DNA of 64,000 nucleotides. Origin: Lapidilactobacillus wuchangensis. Lineage in GTDB: Bacteria; Bacillota; Bacilli; Lactobacillales; Lactobacillaceae. The notes under the pieces were generated by a model. The model saw nothing but the letters and a program-made list of their open reading frames with translations, did no database searches and was not told where the DNA came from. Made by a program: the position numbers and the translations under genes. Where the stretch lies: contig NZ_RHOU01000004.1 in the NCBI RefSeq assembly GCF_003946645.1, forward strand, positions 112,158 through 176,157, written 5' to 3'. Of this stretch, positions 1 to 8,875 are shown in pieces; positions within the stretch are counted from its first letter, which is position 1; each line of letters begins with the position of its first letter.

Positions 1-1209
1 GAGGCAACTATAAAAAATGGGTCAACATCTGCGACAAGTTCTTCAGACATGAAATTAGATGATTGGGATGAAATTGTTAAACAGGCCAATGAGTATCATC
101 CTCAAGAAGTCTCAATTGAGGATATTATGTCGAAAGATGAGATTGACCAGTCATTTCAGGAACTCAAATCTATTAATAAAGAATTTTCAAGAAAGACAAG
201 TATTATAAACAAAACAGACTTGGCTTTTCTCTCAATTGCTATAGCCTTACAGGTAACAAAGAGTCTCCTATTTCCTATTATCGCCGAGAAGTTCGACTAT
301 GGTAAGAGCTTTGATAAAAATGATCGGCTTGCACATAATGATAAGAGTATTGAGAGCGCTCATAAAAAGGCAAATGATTCATTCCGTGATAAACATCTTA
401 CGGATGATAACAAGGGTAAATGGATTAATATAGTTTATCAGACACCGCCATATGATATTACGAAAGGATCAAAATCGTTAGGAATAAATATGGGTGGCGC
501 CTACCATCGAATGCACACACTTGGACACGATCCGATTTTAGGCTGGGTTTTTGGCACTATGAATATTTTGACAGATATTATCACATTTAATAATTTTAGT
601 TCATATCGAGTAGTTAGAAATCCTATGAGAATTACATCAAACTTTGTTTCTTTAACCGGTATGATTGGTGAATCGTATGATGTAGTAAGAAGCGACAGAT
701 TAAATTTACCTGCTGCAATTTTTGCAGAAGCGCAGCATTTGAAATCTGATGAATATACAAAAGTTGGTTTACCAGTGCCCATTCTTGAAACAGTAAATGA
801 AGATTTTGCCAGTAAATTATATAAGAGTAATTACGATGCACTTTGCTTTGCTCGCGATACTAAGATTGTTACTGCCTCTTTTATCGTATCCAAATTAATT
901 GATGTTATTATAACGCTAACTCATGGTTTGTTTTACGATAAGGTTGGATCACGTGATATGTTTGAAGTGCGGACTAGGAAAATTCTGTTAATTTCAAATT
1001 CTATTGCATCATCTAGTTCTATTATTGAAGCAGCAATCACATCTAATCCAAAAAATCTCGATATTGGGAGTTTGTTAAATACTGTGTTGCATTTATTTAC
1101 GGATGTCAGATTTATTTGTAAGATAAAAAAGGAATTTGTGGAGAATGAAATATCAAACCGTATGGAGAAAGAGCTAATTGCAATTGATGATTTGTACAAA
1201 ACGTTCTAA
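1..1209 (+). CDS. Hypothetical membrane-associated protein, 5' end outside window
   Basis: I do not recognise this family. The frame is open from base 1, and the first internal ATG (position 49) has no ribosome binding site, so the gene probably starts upstream; at least 402 codons are visible. The product is charged at the N-terminus, has hydrophobic stretches (near LAFLSIAIALQVTKSLLFPI and VTASFIVSKLIDVIITLTHG), and carries a central His-rich patch (GAYHRMHTLGHDPILGW) that looks like a conserved core. The gene is visibly richer in A and T than the genes from 1.5 kb on, which may mean transfer. A terminator follows. Its function and its upstream partners cannot be judged here. Confidence 0.6.
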   Translation, partial: EATIKNGSTSATSSSDMKLDDWDEIVKQANEYHPQEVSIEDIMSKDEIDQSFQELKSINKEFSRKTSIINKTDLAFLSIAIALQVTKSLLFPIIAEKFDYGKSFDKNDRLAHNDKSIESAHKKANDSFRDKHLTDDNKGKWINIVYQTPPYDITKGSKSLGINMGGAYHRMHTLGHDPILGWVFGTMNILTDIITFNNFSSYRVVRNPMRITSNFVSLTGMIGESYDVVRSDRLNLPAAIFAEAQHLKSDEYTKVGLPVPILETVNEDFASKLYKSNYDALCFARDTKIVTASFIVSKLIDVIITLTHGLFYDKVGSRDMFEVRTRKILLISNSIASSSSIIEAAITSNPKNLDIGSLLNTVLHLFTDVRFICKIKKEFVENEISNRMEKELIAIDDLYKTF

Positions 1210-1247
1210 ATGAGATTTAACATTGAAGTTTAATTACTATATGAAAT

Positions 1248-1297
1248 AGTTCAAAGTAGTTATCGTAAAAGATAATTTATACTTTGAGCTTTTTTTA
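1248..1297 (+). terminator. Rho-independent terminator
   Basis: AGTTCAAAGTA (1248-1258) pairs with TACTTTGAGCT (1280-1290) with one G-T pair, and seven T follow. It closes the AT-rich hypothetical gene. Confidence 0.85.
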
Positions 1298-1565
1298 TAC
1301 TCTTTTTCCTCCTGCGTCACTCACTGTCCACCCCACCGCTATCATAAGGGTATGATCACTTAAGTCATTGCGACATGTCGAAGTTCTTCCGGAGGGACAG
1401 GTATTTGGGTGGTCAACGACTTGATAATTAAATATTATTTCTTTGAGATTTTTTCGGTGCTGAATTGATGTGATTACGTTGTGAATTCTGCATGTTGTAG
1501 CGAATTATCTTGAGCAATAATGATTTGGTATATTTGCTTATAGGTCTAGAAATCGGGGGTTGGCA
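1298..1565 (+). other. Intergenic region upstream of the zinc-ribbon operon
   Basis: There is no ORF here. A small hairpin (ATCATA-AGGG-TATGAT, near 1340) is visible. A weak promoter candidate is TATATT near 1529 with TATCTT 17 bases upstream. The run GGGGG at 1555-1559 is the ribosome binding site of the next gene. Confidence 0.4.
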
Positions 1566-1838
1566 ATGCAAGATGATATTGATGTATCAGCACTTCATCC
1601 AACATATCAGCAGCTGTATGACTTAGTTGGAAAAGAAACGATGCTGCAACTTTATGATGAGCTTAAGGGGCAGCAAGTAAGCTTTCCAATGCGGCTTTAT
1701 GACAGCAACAAGGTGGAGCAAATCGTTCAGCGTGAGTATAACGGTGCTAATTTGAAAGAACTCACACAAAAATATGGGTATTCACAACGCTGGATGAAGC
1801 GGTTGATTAAAAATGACAATGGAGGAAAAGAAGCATGA
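1566..1838 (+). CDS. Mor-like helix-turn-helix protein
   Basis: The product is about 90 residues. Its pattern resembles the Mor transcription activator family: a helical region (LYDLVGKETMLQLYDELKG), a short strand with FPMRLYD, then a C-terminal helix-turn-helix (NLKELTQKYGYSQRWMKRLI). The family takes its name from the phage Mu middle-operon activator, but chromosomal stand-alone members are common in Firmicutes, and no phage genes surround this one. ATG 1566 is preferred over TTG 1560 because GGGGG at 1555-1559 is six bases from the ATG. The stop overlaps the next start (ATGA), so the gene is probably the first of a four-gene operon and may regulate it. Confidence 0.75.
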   Translation: MQDDIDVSALHPTYQQLYDLVGKETMLQLYDELKGQQVSFPMRLYDSNKVEQIVQREYNGANLKELTQKYGYSQRWMKRLIKNDNGGKEA

Positions 1839-2500
1839 CAGAATCAAAAACTTTTCGGTTAGATAATGGGGTCGATCTTGAGGGAATCAGTCAGGGGTTA
1901 GTTAATTTCTTACAATTTGAAAAAAATCTTGAAGCCGAAGCAGTCCCAACTGAGCAGGGATATTTGGTGCAGGCTAAGAATCAAGAAAGTTGGAAAAAGT
2001 TCGCTGGCATGGACACTGCGATTCATATTCAATTGTTACAAAATGGCACTGATTTAGTCACAGTTAATATTGGCCAAGGAAAATGGGTCGATAAGGCTAG
2101 TGCGGCCACCATTGGCATGTTTGTTTTCGCACCGTTAGCGATTACGGCAGCAGTCGGTGCTTGGAGCCAGAAACAATTACCAAAAGAAATCTTCGAATGT
2201 ATCGAGAATTATATTGTTTCTGGTGGCCGCTCGGCTAGTGGCTATGCGCAAACTGCTAGCGTCGAAGCCAGTCAACCAGCAGCACCACAAGCTACAACTG
2301 AAACTGCGGCAACTAAGTCAGACGCTACGACAGCACCTTGTCCTAATTGTGGTCATGACAATCCCGTCGACGCGAAGTTTTGTCCAAATTGTGGTCAGAA
2401 GTTACAAATTGAATGTCCTAACTGTCATCATCTAAATGCGGCTGGCACAAAGTTCTGTCCGGAATGTGGCACGAAATTAGCAACTGAGACGGAGGATTAA
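1835..2500 (+). CDS. Membrane protein with two C-terminal zinc ribbons
   Basis: The product has 221 residues. The N-terminal half has no family I recognise. One hydrophobic segment lies at about 87-110 (IGMFVFAPLAITAAVGAW). An Ala/Thr-rich linker follows. The C-terminus carries two CxxC...CxxC ribbons (CPNCGHDN...FCPNCG and CPNCHHLN...FCPECG, about 166-213). These would bind structural zinc in the cytoplasm. It overlaps the Mor-like gene by four bases and is followed after two bases by another zinc-ribbon gene, so co-translation is likely. The function is unknown. Confidence 0.8.
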   Translation: MTESKTFRLDNGVDLEGISQGLVNFLQFEKNLEAEAVPTEQGYLVQAKNQESWKKFAGMDTAIHIQLLQNGTDLVTVNIGQGKWVDKASAATIGMFVFAPLAITAAVGAWSQKQLPKEIFECIENYIVSGGRSASGYAQTASVEASQPAAPQATTETAATKSDATTAPCPNCGHDNPVDAKFCPNCGQKLQIECPNCHHLNAAGTKFCPECGTKLATETED

Positions 2501-2502
2501 TC

Positions 2503-3966
2503 ATGACTTGTCCCAATTGTGGTGCCAAAAATGATCAAGATGCAGCTTTTTGTTGGCAGTGTGGTCAGAGTTTAGCAGCGACACCAGCCGATATTCCAGC
2601 AACAGCAGCAACTTCCGAAACACCGACTGAGCAAACAGTAGCAACAAATATTTGTCCGAATTGCGGCACACCCAATGAGCCCGGTGAGAATTTTTGCTTG
2701 AATTGTGGCACGCCCTTAACTGACGCACCAGTAAAAGCAGCATCGTCAAATTCGGTGGCGGCACCTGAGCCAGTGGTCAATACTGCTGCAGCCGCTAATC
2801 AGGTTACTCAGTCGCTGGTCAGTAATAATCAGCCAACAGCACCGGCAAATACGCCAACACCGAGCGCACAGTTAGACAATCAGCCAATGCCAGCAGCGTC
2901 CACAGGCAAAGTGCCACCTGCAGCTGCAGTTAAACCTAAACCAAATAAAAAAGGCTTGTGGGCAGCAATTTTATTATTGGTCCTGTTACTAGGTGGGGCT
3001 GGTTATTATTTCTATCAAAATAATCAGCCTAGCGCCAAATCGGTGGCAACAGCTGACCGGAGCTCTAAAAAACGCTCGTCGAAAAAAAGTCGGGTCTCTT
3101 CAAGCAAGTCAGCAAAATCATCGCAGAAAGTCACTAAAGCCGCGCCGAAGAAAGCCGCTCAATCTAATGAACCGCCAGCAATCACCAGTCTAGTGGAACC
3201 GATTCTGGATCGTGACTTGTCAGGTTTAGCTGGCAATACGTCGGCTTATGTTTCGCGAACAGATAGTGATGAGGAAGTCGTTCGCAACAACCGCGAGCAA
3301 CGAGCTGCCAGTGACATTAAGATTTTTATTATGATTACAGCTTATGAACAGGCTAAGAATAATCAGCTTGATTTAGACGGCAAATATGAATTAAGCGATG
3401 ATGACAAAGTTGGCGGTACTGGGGTTGTTCAAAGCATGCCGGCGGGGACGCGCTTGACTTTGCGGGAGTGTATTCAGTACATGATCGACGAGAGTGATAA
3501 TACTGCGGCTAATATTATGATTGACGCTGTTGGTGGGCTTGATGCGGTCAACGATGAAATCAGTCAGTTAGGTCTGACTGACACGCAATTAGAGCGCAAG
3601 TTAATGGATACGGATGCGCTCAACGCCGGTCGCGATAACATGACTTCGGCCAAGGACCTCGGCGTTGTCTTGAAGCAAATGTACAATCATCAGCTAGTCT
3701 CATCAGGCTACGACACAGAAATGTTAAATATTTTAGCCAAAAATAAAAATCACAGTAAATTGTTAGCTGATTTACCAGCGGGCGCTAAAGGTTACAACAA
3801 GACTGGTGAATTCTCGACTTATGGGGTTCAAAATGATGCCGCGATTCTCGAAAGCAGCAAAGCGGCTTTGGTTGTCGTGGTGCTATCCGAAGATGGTCAA
3901 GAATCAACACAAATTCAGGCGATGAATCTCTTAGGTGCTGATTTGTATCAAAAATTATTAATTTAA
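2503..3966 (+). CDS. Zinc-ribbon, membrane-anchored serine hydrolase (class A beta-lactamase-like)
   Basis: The product has 487 residues. Two zinc ribbons lie at the N-terminus (CPNCGAKN...CWQCG at 3-20 and CPNCGTPN...CLNCG at about 51-70), followed by a Pro/Ala/Thr-rich linker, one membrane helix near 152-172, a Lys/Ser-rich stretch and an extracellular domain. That domain has the catalytic motifs of class A beta-lactamases and PBP-like enzymes: SDIK at 270-273, SDN at 331-333 and KTG at 433-435. All three are intact, so it is probably an active acyl-serine enzyme, but the substrate is not known. The ribbon domain would sit in the cytoplasm and the enzyme outside. GGAGG lies upstream of the ATG. 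A resistance role is possible but not shown. Confidence 0.85.
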   Translation: MTCPNCGAKNDQDAAFCWQCGQSLAATPADIPATAATSETPTEQTVATNICPNCGTPNEPGENFCLNCGTPLTDAPVKAASSNSVAAPEPVVNTAAAANQVTQSLVSNNQPTAPANTPTPSAQLDNQPMPAASTGKVPPAAAVKPKPNKKGLWAAILLLVLLLGGAGYYFYQNNQPSAKSVATADRSSKKRSSKKSRVSSSKSAKSSQKVTKAAPKKAAQSNEPPAITSLVEPILDRDLSGLAGNTSAYVSRTDSDEEVVRNNREQRAASDIKIFIMITAYEQAKNNQLDLDGKYELSDDDKVGGTGVVQSMPAGTRLTLRECIQYMIDESDNTAANIMIDAVGGLDAVNDEISQLGLTDTQLERKLMDTDALNAGRDNMTSAKDLGVVLKQMYNHQLVSSGYDTEMLNILAKNKNHSKLLADLPAGAKGYNKTGEFSTYGVQNDAAILESSKAALVVVVLSEDGQESTQIQAMNLLGADLYQKLLI

Positions 3967-3981
3967 AATGGAGGAGTTATC

Positions 3982-5148
3982 ATGAAATTTTGTCCCAATT
4001 GTGGCGCTGAATTAAAACCCACAGCTAAATTCTGTACCACTTGTGGTTATCATTTGCCAGTCGTTGAGGCGGCCGCTCAGCCAGCAGCAACCACCCAGCA
4101 GAAAATTGTTGCGCAGCCAGAAATGGCGCCTCAGTCTAACCCACAGAATGTTACTCGCGGGTTATATGCATCGGCCACGGAGAAACTTAACCAATTTACT
4201 GGTGAGCAAGGTCCCGTTAAAATCAATTTAAAAGATCTTTTCTCACAGGTTTTTCAAAAGCATACGCAAGATGAGGCTGAAGAAATTTTTATTGCGGGGA
4301 CTAAAACAACGACGCCAGCGCTGGAAAGTATTTCCAGTGATTGGGCCAAACCTTGGCTTTTCTCACGAATTCTCGCCGTGTTTGGCATTGCTTTTGTAGC
4401 CTTGTTATATATGGCTGGCAATTTAGGCAATGAAAAAGCAATTCCGGGATTGATTTTTGTGGGAGCTTTTGCCGTGCCATTAAGTGCTGTGATCTTCTTT
4501 TTTGAATCCAACGTTTTCCAGAATGTTAGTTTATATCAAGTGGCGAAAGTCTTTTTTATTGGTGGCGTGTTCTCGCTATTAATTACAATGATTCTTTATA
4601 GCTTTGTGACGATGAGCGTTCAGGAACAGATTTTTGGTGTGATGACGCTGGGCGATGCCTTGTCAGTCGGCGTTGTTGAAGAGGTTGGTAAGCTGGTTAT
4701 TTTACTTTATTTTGTCAGCAAATTAAATATCCATCGTATTTTAAATGGCATCTTAATTGGTGGGGCCGTTGGTGCTGGCTTCGCCGCTTTTGAAACAGCT
4801 GGCTACATTTACCAAGCCAGTAAAGCGCAATTAGTTGATGTGGCAATTGTTCGAGCAGTTACAGCAATTGGCGGTCATCTTGTCTGGTGTGCGATTGCTG
4901 GTGGGGCTTTAATTATTGTTAAAAAAGCCAACCGGTTTGATTATAATCAATTATTGAATCCGAAATTTCTAGTTTTCTTTGTTCTCGCAGTTGCGATGCA
5001 CGCTTTATGGGATTATGACTTGCCTGTTTTGCCATTATACTTAAAGTTGTTGCTGTTAACAGTTGCTGCCTGGCTGATTTTATTCGTATTAATCAATGCT
5101 GGGTTAAAAGAAGTCACTCATATTAAAAATGGTGAAATTCCGGCCTAA
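3982..5148 (+). CDS. Zinc-ribbon PrsW family intramembrane protease
   Basis: The product has 388 residues. An N-terminal zinc ribbon (CPNCGAELKPTAKFCTTCG, 4-22) and a linker precede about eight membrane helices. The PrsW signature residues are present: EE at 233-234 (VVEEVGK), E271 (FAAFETAGY), H299 (IGGHLVW) and H340 (AMHALWDY). In Bacillus subtilis PrsW cuts the anti-sigma factor RsiW. No sigma/anti-sigma pair is seen here, so the substrate is unknown. It is the last gene of the Mor/zinc-ribbon operon, 15 bases after the serine hydrolase, with a GGAGG site. Confidence 0.85.
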   Translation: MKFCPNCGAELKPTAKFCTTCGYHLPVVEAAAQPAATTQQKIVAQPEMAPQSNPQNVTRGLYASATEKLNQFTGEQGPVKINLKDLFSQVFQKHTQDEAEEIFIAGTKTTTPALESISSDWAKPWLFSRILAVFGIAFVALLYMAGNLGNEKAIPGLIFVGAFAVPLSAVIFFFESNVFQNVSLYQVAKVFFIGGVFSLLITMILYSFVTMSVQEQIFGVMTLGDALSVGVVEEVGKLVILLYFVSKLNIHRILNGILIGGAVGAGFAAFETAGYIYQASKAQLVDVAIVRAVTAIGGHLVWCAIAGGALIIVKKANRFDYNQLLNPKFLVFFVLAVAMHALWDYDLPVLPLYLKLLLLTVAAWLILFVLINAGLKEVTHIKNGEIPA

Positions 5149-5249
5149 CGCTACTAGACAATTTCTGAGCGCCAGTGCCAGCATAAAACTTGAAATCTTG
5201 GGTCAGCTATTCCTATACTGAGGTGAAAATCAAAGTAGGGGGTTCTGAG

Positions 5250-6578
5250 ATGACTGAGAAATTCGATACGATTGTAATTGGTGCTGGTCCCGGCGGCATG
5301 GCGGTGGCCTCAGCGTTAGCCAGCAAGCAACGCGTATTAGTGGTTGAAAAAGGTGATTGGGGTGGTACTTGTCCTAATCGCGGCTGTGATCCCAAGAAGA
5401 TCCTTTATGGTGTGGTCGACAACTATTTACAGGCGCAACGTTTTCATGACGATGGCATGCCAACCATGGGCCAATTAGACTGGTCTAAACTAGTTGCCTT
5501 CGAGAAAAGCTATACCAAGAATATTCCAACGAATATGGTCGCTGGACTTAAAGCCGCTGGTGCCAAAACCTTGGCCGGGGAAGCAGCGTTCGTCAATGAC
5601 CATATGATTGCTGTGAACGGCGCGACTTACGAGACCGATAATTTTGTAATTGCTGCTGGTGCTGAACCAAGAATTCTTGATATTCCAGGCCAGGATTATT
5701 TGAAGACGAGTACCGATTTCTTAAAGATGACGGAAATGCCGAAGCGAATTGGGTTTATTGGTGGTGGCTTTGTTACTTTGGAGCTGGCTAACATTGCTAA
5801 TGCTGTTGGCGCCGAAGTCCATATTTTCCAACATAATCATCGCTTACTGGAAACCTTGCCGCAAAGTGCTACCGACCGTTTAGCCAAGATTCTCGGTCAA
5901 CGAGGGGTTAAATTCCATTGGCAAACTACCGTCAGTGAAATTAATAAGGATCAAGGCGCGTTGATCGCGCAAACCAGTGATGGTTCTGTTCCTGTGGACA
6001 TGTTAATTAGTGCAGTTGGCCGCCCAGCTGCTTTAAATGGCTTAAATCTGCAGCATGCTGGCGTTGCAACTGATAATCATGGTATTAAGGTTGACGACCA
6101 CTTGCGGACTAGTCAGAGCCATATTTATGCCATTGGCGATATTGGCTCCAAACGAATTCCCAAGCTAACTGGCGTGGCTGGTTTCGAGGGTGCTTACGTT
6201 GCGCGGACAATTCTCGGCGCAACGGCCCCAATTATTTACCCAGCAATTCCATTTATTGCTTTTACCAGTCCTCAATTAGGCCAGGTCGGGCTGACCGTCG
6301 ATCAAGCTATGAAAGAGCCTGATCGTTATGAGATTAAAGTGAATGAAGTTGGCCAGTGGTACAATTATTTCCGCTTGCGTGATCAAGATGCGCAAATTAC
6401 GACCGTGGTTGATAAAAAGACTGGTTTATTGGTGGGCGCTGTGGTTATGGCCCATGATAGCGAAGAGTTAATGAATCGCTTTGCCCAAATCATTAGCTTG
6501 AAACAAACGCCGGCTGATTTGGCCAAATCGATTGCTGTTTATCCAAGCTTTTCCAGTGACCTTGGTTATCTTTATTAA
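5250..6578 (+). CDS. NAD(P)/FAD-dependent disulfide oxidoreductase-like protein
   Basis: The product has 442 residues. An FAD-binding GxGxxG lies at the N-terminus (IVIGAGPGGMAVASAL). The redox pair C41-x4-C46 lies in GGTCPNRGCDPKK, and a second Rossmann site follows (IGFIGGGFVTLELA). This is the layout of glutathione reductase and dihydrolipoamide dehydrogenase. The C-terminus reads AVYPSFSSDLGYLY, where the family normally has the His-Pro-...-Glu acid-base dyad, so the dimer-contributed His appears to be missing. The substrate may therefore not be a classic disulfide. ATG 5250 is chosen over 5190 because AGGGGG lies seven bases upstream. Confidence 0.8.
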   Translation: MTEKFDTIVIGAGPGGMAVASALASKQRVLVVEKGDWGGTCPNRGCDPKKILYGVVDNYLQAQRFHDDGMPTMGQLDWSKLVAFEKSYTKNIPTNMVAGLKAAGAKTLAGEAAFVNDHMIAVNGATYETDNFVIAAGAEPRILDIPGQDYLKTSTDFLKMTEMPKRIGFIGGGFVTLELANIANAVGAEVHIFQHNHRLLETLPQSATDRLAKILGQRGVKFHWQTTVSEINKDQGALIAQTSDGSVPVDMLISAVGRPAALNGLNLQHAGVATDNHGIKVDDHLRTSQSHIYAIGDIGSKRIPKLTGVAGFEGAYVARTILGATAPIIYPAIPFIAFTSPQLGQVGLTVDQAMKEPDRYEIKVNEVGQWYNYFRLRDQDAQITTVVDKKTGLLVGAVVMAHDSEELMNRFAQIISLKQTPADLAKSIAVYPSFSSDLGYLY

Positions 6579-6622
6579 AATAAAAAGTGTTAAATGATCG
6601 ATGAAGTGATGACATCGGTTTA

Positions 6623-6810
6623 AAACAGAACTGGTTCTGACTGCATTGCGGGCTTGCTGGTTGTGGAACGCTGCCGGCGTTGATTTGAGCTTATTGCTTC
6701 GCAACAATCTCAAATACAAGCCTTGTTCTAAGTGGCATAGCCACTAAGAACAATTTGGCGGCTGACGCCAAGATCCCTCCACGCCGTCTGGAGTTGAATT
6801 AGTACACTTT
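6623..6810 (-). repeat. Nested-hairpin repeat A, copy 1
   Basis: This copy reads in the opposite direction to copies 3 to 6. The inner stem is TTGTTCT-A-AGTGGC (6723-6736) against GCCACT-A-AGAACAA (6740-6753). The second stem is ATTTGAG/CTCAAAT around 6681-6713. The outer arms (GGTTGT against GACGCC) no longer pair, so this copy may be decayed. It fills most of the gap between two genes. Confidence 0.85.
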
Positions 6811-6915
6811 ATCTTTGCTAGTAATCAAGGCAGTTGTTGTGGGATTGTGGCAAATATCTGGTTTATGTCACGACCTGAAGTGTGTGACTGCGGGGCAGTT
6901 AATGACGTTTATTTG

Positions 6916-6954
6916 AAATCTCGGACGATTCTTAGGAATTGTTCGGGATTTTTT
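6916..6954 (+). terminator. Hairpin with T run
   Basis: AATCTCGGACGATTC pairs imperfectly with GGAATTGTTCGGGATT, and a T run follows. It could end transcripts from the oxidoreductase gene that read through the repeat. Confidence 0.6.
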
Positions 6955-7114
6955 CGTTTAAGTGGGGCAGTTGTCTTTTTACAGCTTATTTAGCCGCTAT
7001 TTTTTATTTTTTTGATGAGTAGGTTATATTTAGGGAGGAACAGCTGATTCTCGCAACCTGAATTTTTTTATTGTAGAATGGATTTACTAAAACTTGATAA
7101 GGGATGCTTGATTG

Positions 7115-8482
7115 ATGAAAACAAGAGTCGCAGTTTTTTCTGAAGGTGTATTGAACCTGATGGCTAATGCTGGCGTGATTTTGCCTTATTTTTTCTGCTT
7201 AACCTTTTATAATCAAAACAAGAATTTAGCAGCGGCAATTTATCCCTTTTTAATGGTTTATGCGTTTCGAACGATTGGGATGCTACTAACGACGGCGATT
7301 CACCAGCCAACTGTTAAAATGCTGATGTTGGCCAATGGTTTCGGTGTGGTGGGCTCATTGCTTTTGCTAGGCGCACAAATGCCGGCACTAGGGATTATTG
7401 GCGGGATTCTCTTAGGCTTAGCTTCTAGTTGGGTTTGGCCTTATTATTTGACTGTAAAATATCGCGGCCGGCAAAAGCACGAATTTAAATTAACCAAGAT
7501 GCATTCATTGGCGTCGTTGATCACAGTGGTCTTACTTGGGGCAGTCGAATTTTTTGATGCCCACGATCAGCGCTTGTCGTGGTCGTTTCTAGTTTTGGCG
7601 GTGTTGTACGGTTTGTCGCTATTGGGCAGTTGGTTCATGGGCCAGAAAATAACCTACTATCAGCAAACGGATTTGCAGGAGACTGATTGGCGCCAGCACG
7701 TGACGAATAAGTTGCGCTTGGCTCGTAATACGCTGGCTGTTACGATTCTCTTGATTTTAGTTTTCGCTTATCGTTATACCCGCACCAAAGTGACACCTCA
7801 TTATTATGATTTGATTTTAGCGCTGGTTTCCTTAGGCGTCTTAGCGCTCTTGATCTTTTATCAATTAGCGATTCATCAGAAATTATTCCCGCTCAGTTTA
7901 GATGCGATTAATCGTGGCGTGGTGATGAACTTTGTCATGCTCTACGCCGCCTTCAACAGCCAGTTACGCTTTCCCAAGCTCAGCACTTTAATGATCATTT
8001 ATACGTTATATTTAGTTGGCCTGGAACTCGGCCCAGTTTTATTGAAAAAATACCCGAGTCAACGTTACTTCGTTTTGTTTGCCGGCTTATTGCTGACTTT
8101 GTTTAATTGGACTTATTTCTTGGGAATCTTTGCTTGTTCGGTCTTTATTGGGGCCGACAATCGCTTATTGAATGATGCCATTTATGTTGATCCTCGAATT
8201 GAGACCGAGCGCTCGTTCTTAGTGAAATACCAGTTCTCAAGTATTGGTAGTGTCGCACAACAATTGCTCTTCATGATGTCCGTTTATTTCGTCAGTTATT
8301 TCCAAAACGTCCGCGTCTTGTCGTTCTTTAATCCTGATGTGCAAGGTGTTACCAACTGGCAGCTCAACTTGATCAATTGTTTCATCGTGTTGTGTGTGGG
8401 TTTGAGTAGCTTAATGACTTATCGAGCACTGCGCAAGCACCAGCTCTTGAATGCGCCGACTGTCGATCATGATGCTAAATAG
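7115..8482 (+). CDS. Multi-pass membrane transporter, MFS-like
   Basis: The product is about 455 residues with roughly 12 hydrophobic segments, split by a charged loop near the middle (about 185-200) as in major facilitator proteins. No substrate motif is recognised. ATG 7115 follows TTG 7112; a weak GGG lies at 7101-7103, so either start is possible. The gene is isolated, with repeat A copies on both sides, and gives no functional context. Confidence 0.55.
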   Translation: MKTRVAVFSEGVLNLMANAGVILPYFFCLTFYNQNKNLAAAIYPFLMVYAFRTIGMLLTTAIHQPTVKMLMLANGFGVVGSLLLLGAQMPALGIIGGILLGLASSWVWPYYLTVKYRGRQKHEFKLTKMHSLASLITVVLLGAVEFFDAHDQRLSWSFLVLAVLYGLSLLGSWFMGQKITYYQQTDLQETDWRQHVTNKLRLARNTLAVTILLILVFAYRYTRTKVTPHYYDLILALVSLGVLALLIFYQLAIHQKLFPLSLDAINRGVVMNFVMLYAAFNSQLRFPKLSTLMIIYTLYLVGLELGPVLLKKYPSQRYFVLFAGLLLTLFNWTYFLGIFACSVFIGADNRLLNDAIYVDPRIETERSFLVKYQFSSIGSVAQQLLFMMSVYFVSYFQNVRVLSFFNPDVQGVTNWQLNLINCFIVLCVGLSSLMTYRALRKHQLLNAPTVDHDAK

Positions 8483-8506
8483 TTAAAATTTGGTGAAAGT
8501 GGTGGG

Positions 8507-8690
8507 ACAGAACAGGTTCTGACTGCATTGCGGGCTTGCTGGTTGTGGAACGCTGCCGGCATCGATTTGAACCAATTAAGGACCGAATTGTTTCAAATAC
8601 GAGCCTTTGTCTAATTGCTGAAGCAATAAGACAAATTTGGCGGCTGACAACCACGCCCTCCATTCCGTCTGGAGTTGAATTAGCGCACTT
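8507..8690 (-). repeat. Nested-hairpin repeat A, copy 2
   Basis: The inner stem is TTTGTCT-A-ATTGCT against AGCAAT-A-AGACAAA (8613-8635). The second stem is ATTTGAA/TTCAAAT. The outer arms GGTTGT/ACAACC are paired. The copy begins just after the MFS-like gene. Confidence 0.85.
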
Positions 8691-8769
8691 CACATTTGTT
8701 AGTGTTTGAGGCAGTGGTAGTGGGATTCAGTAACTCAATTCAATCAGTACAATAGTTAAGTAGCACAAA

Positions 8770-8815
8770 AAATCGGTGTGACAACTCTATTCAGTAGAGA
8801 TTGTCACACCGATTT
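8770..8815. terminator. Strong bidirectional hairpin
   Basis: AAATCGGTGTGACA... (8770-8789) pairs with ...TGTCACACCGATTT (8795-8815) over about 20 positions. It lies between converging genes, but the T runs are short. Confidence 0.7.
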
Positions 8816-8875
8816 CCGTATTACCGCAATCCGGCTCGGCTAAATAGTGGTGATCAATTTCGTTAGTTTAATTCA

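Noticed and set aside
2503..3966. Plain beta-lactamase resistance gene
   Set aside because: The protein is tethered with a cytoplasmic zinc ribbon and lies in a protease operon, so a simple resistance role is not supported.
1566..5148. Prophage remnant suggested by the Mor-like protein
   Set aside because: No phage structural, integrase or lysis genes lie nearby, and Mor-like stand-alone proteins are common on chromosomes.
8475..8693. Minus-strand ORF of 72 codons after the MFS-like gene
   Set aside because: It is repeat A copy 2 read in reverse; the related frame in copy 4 gives a similar peptide only because the DNA repeats.
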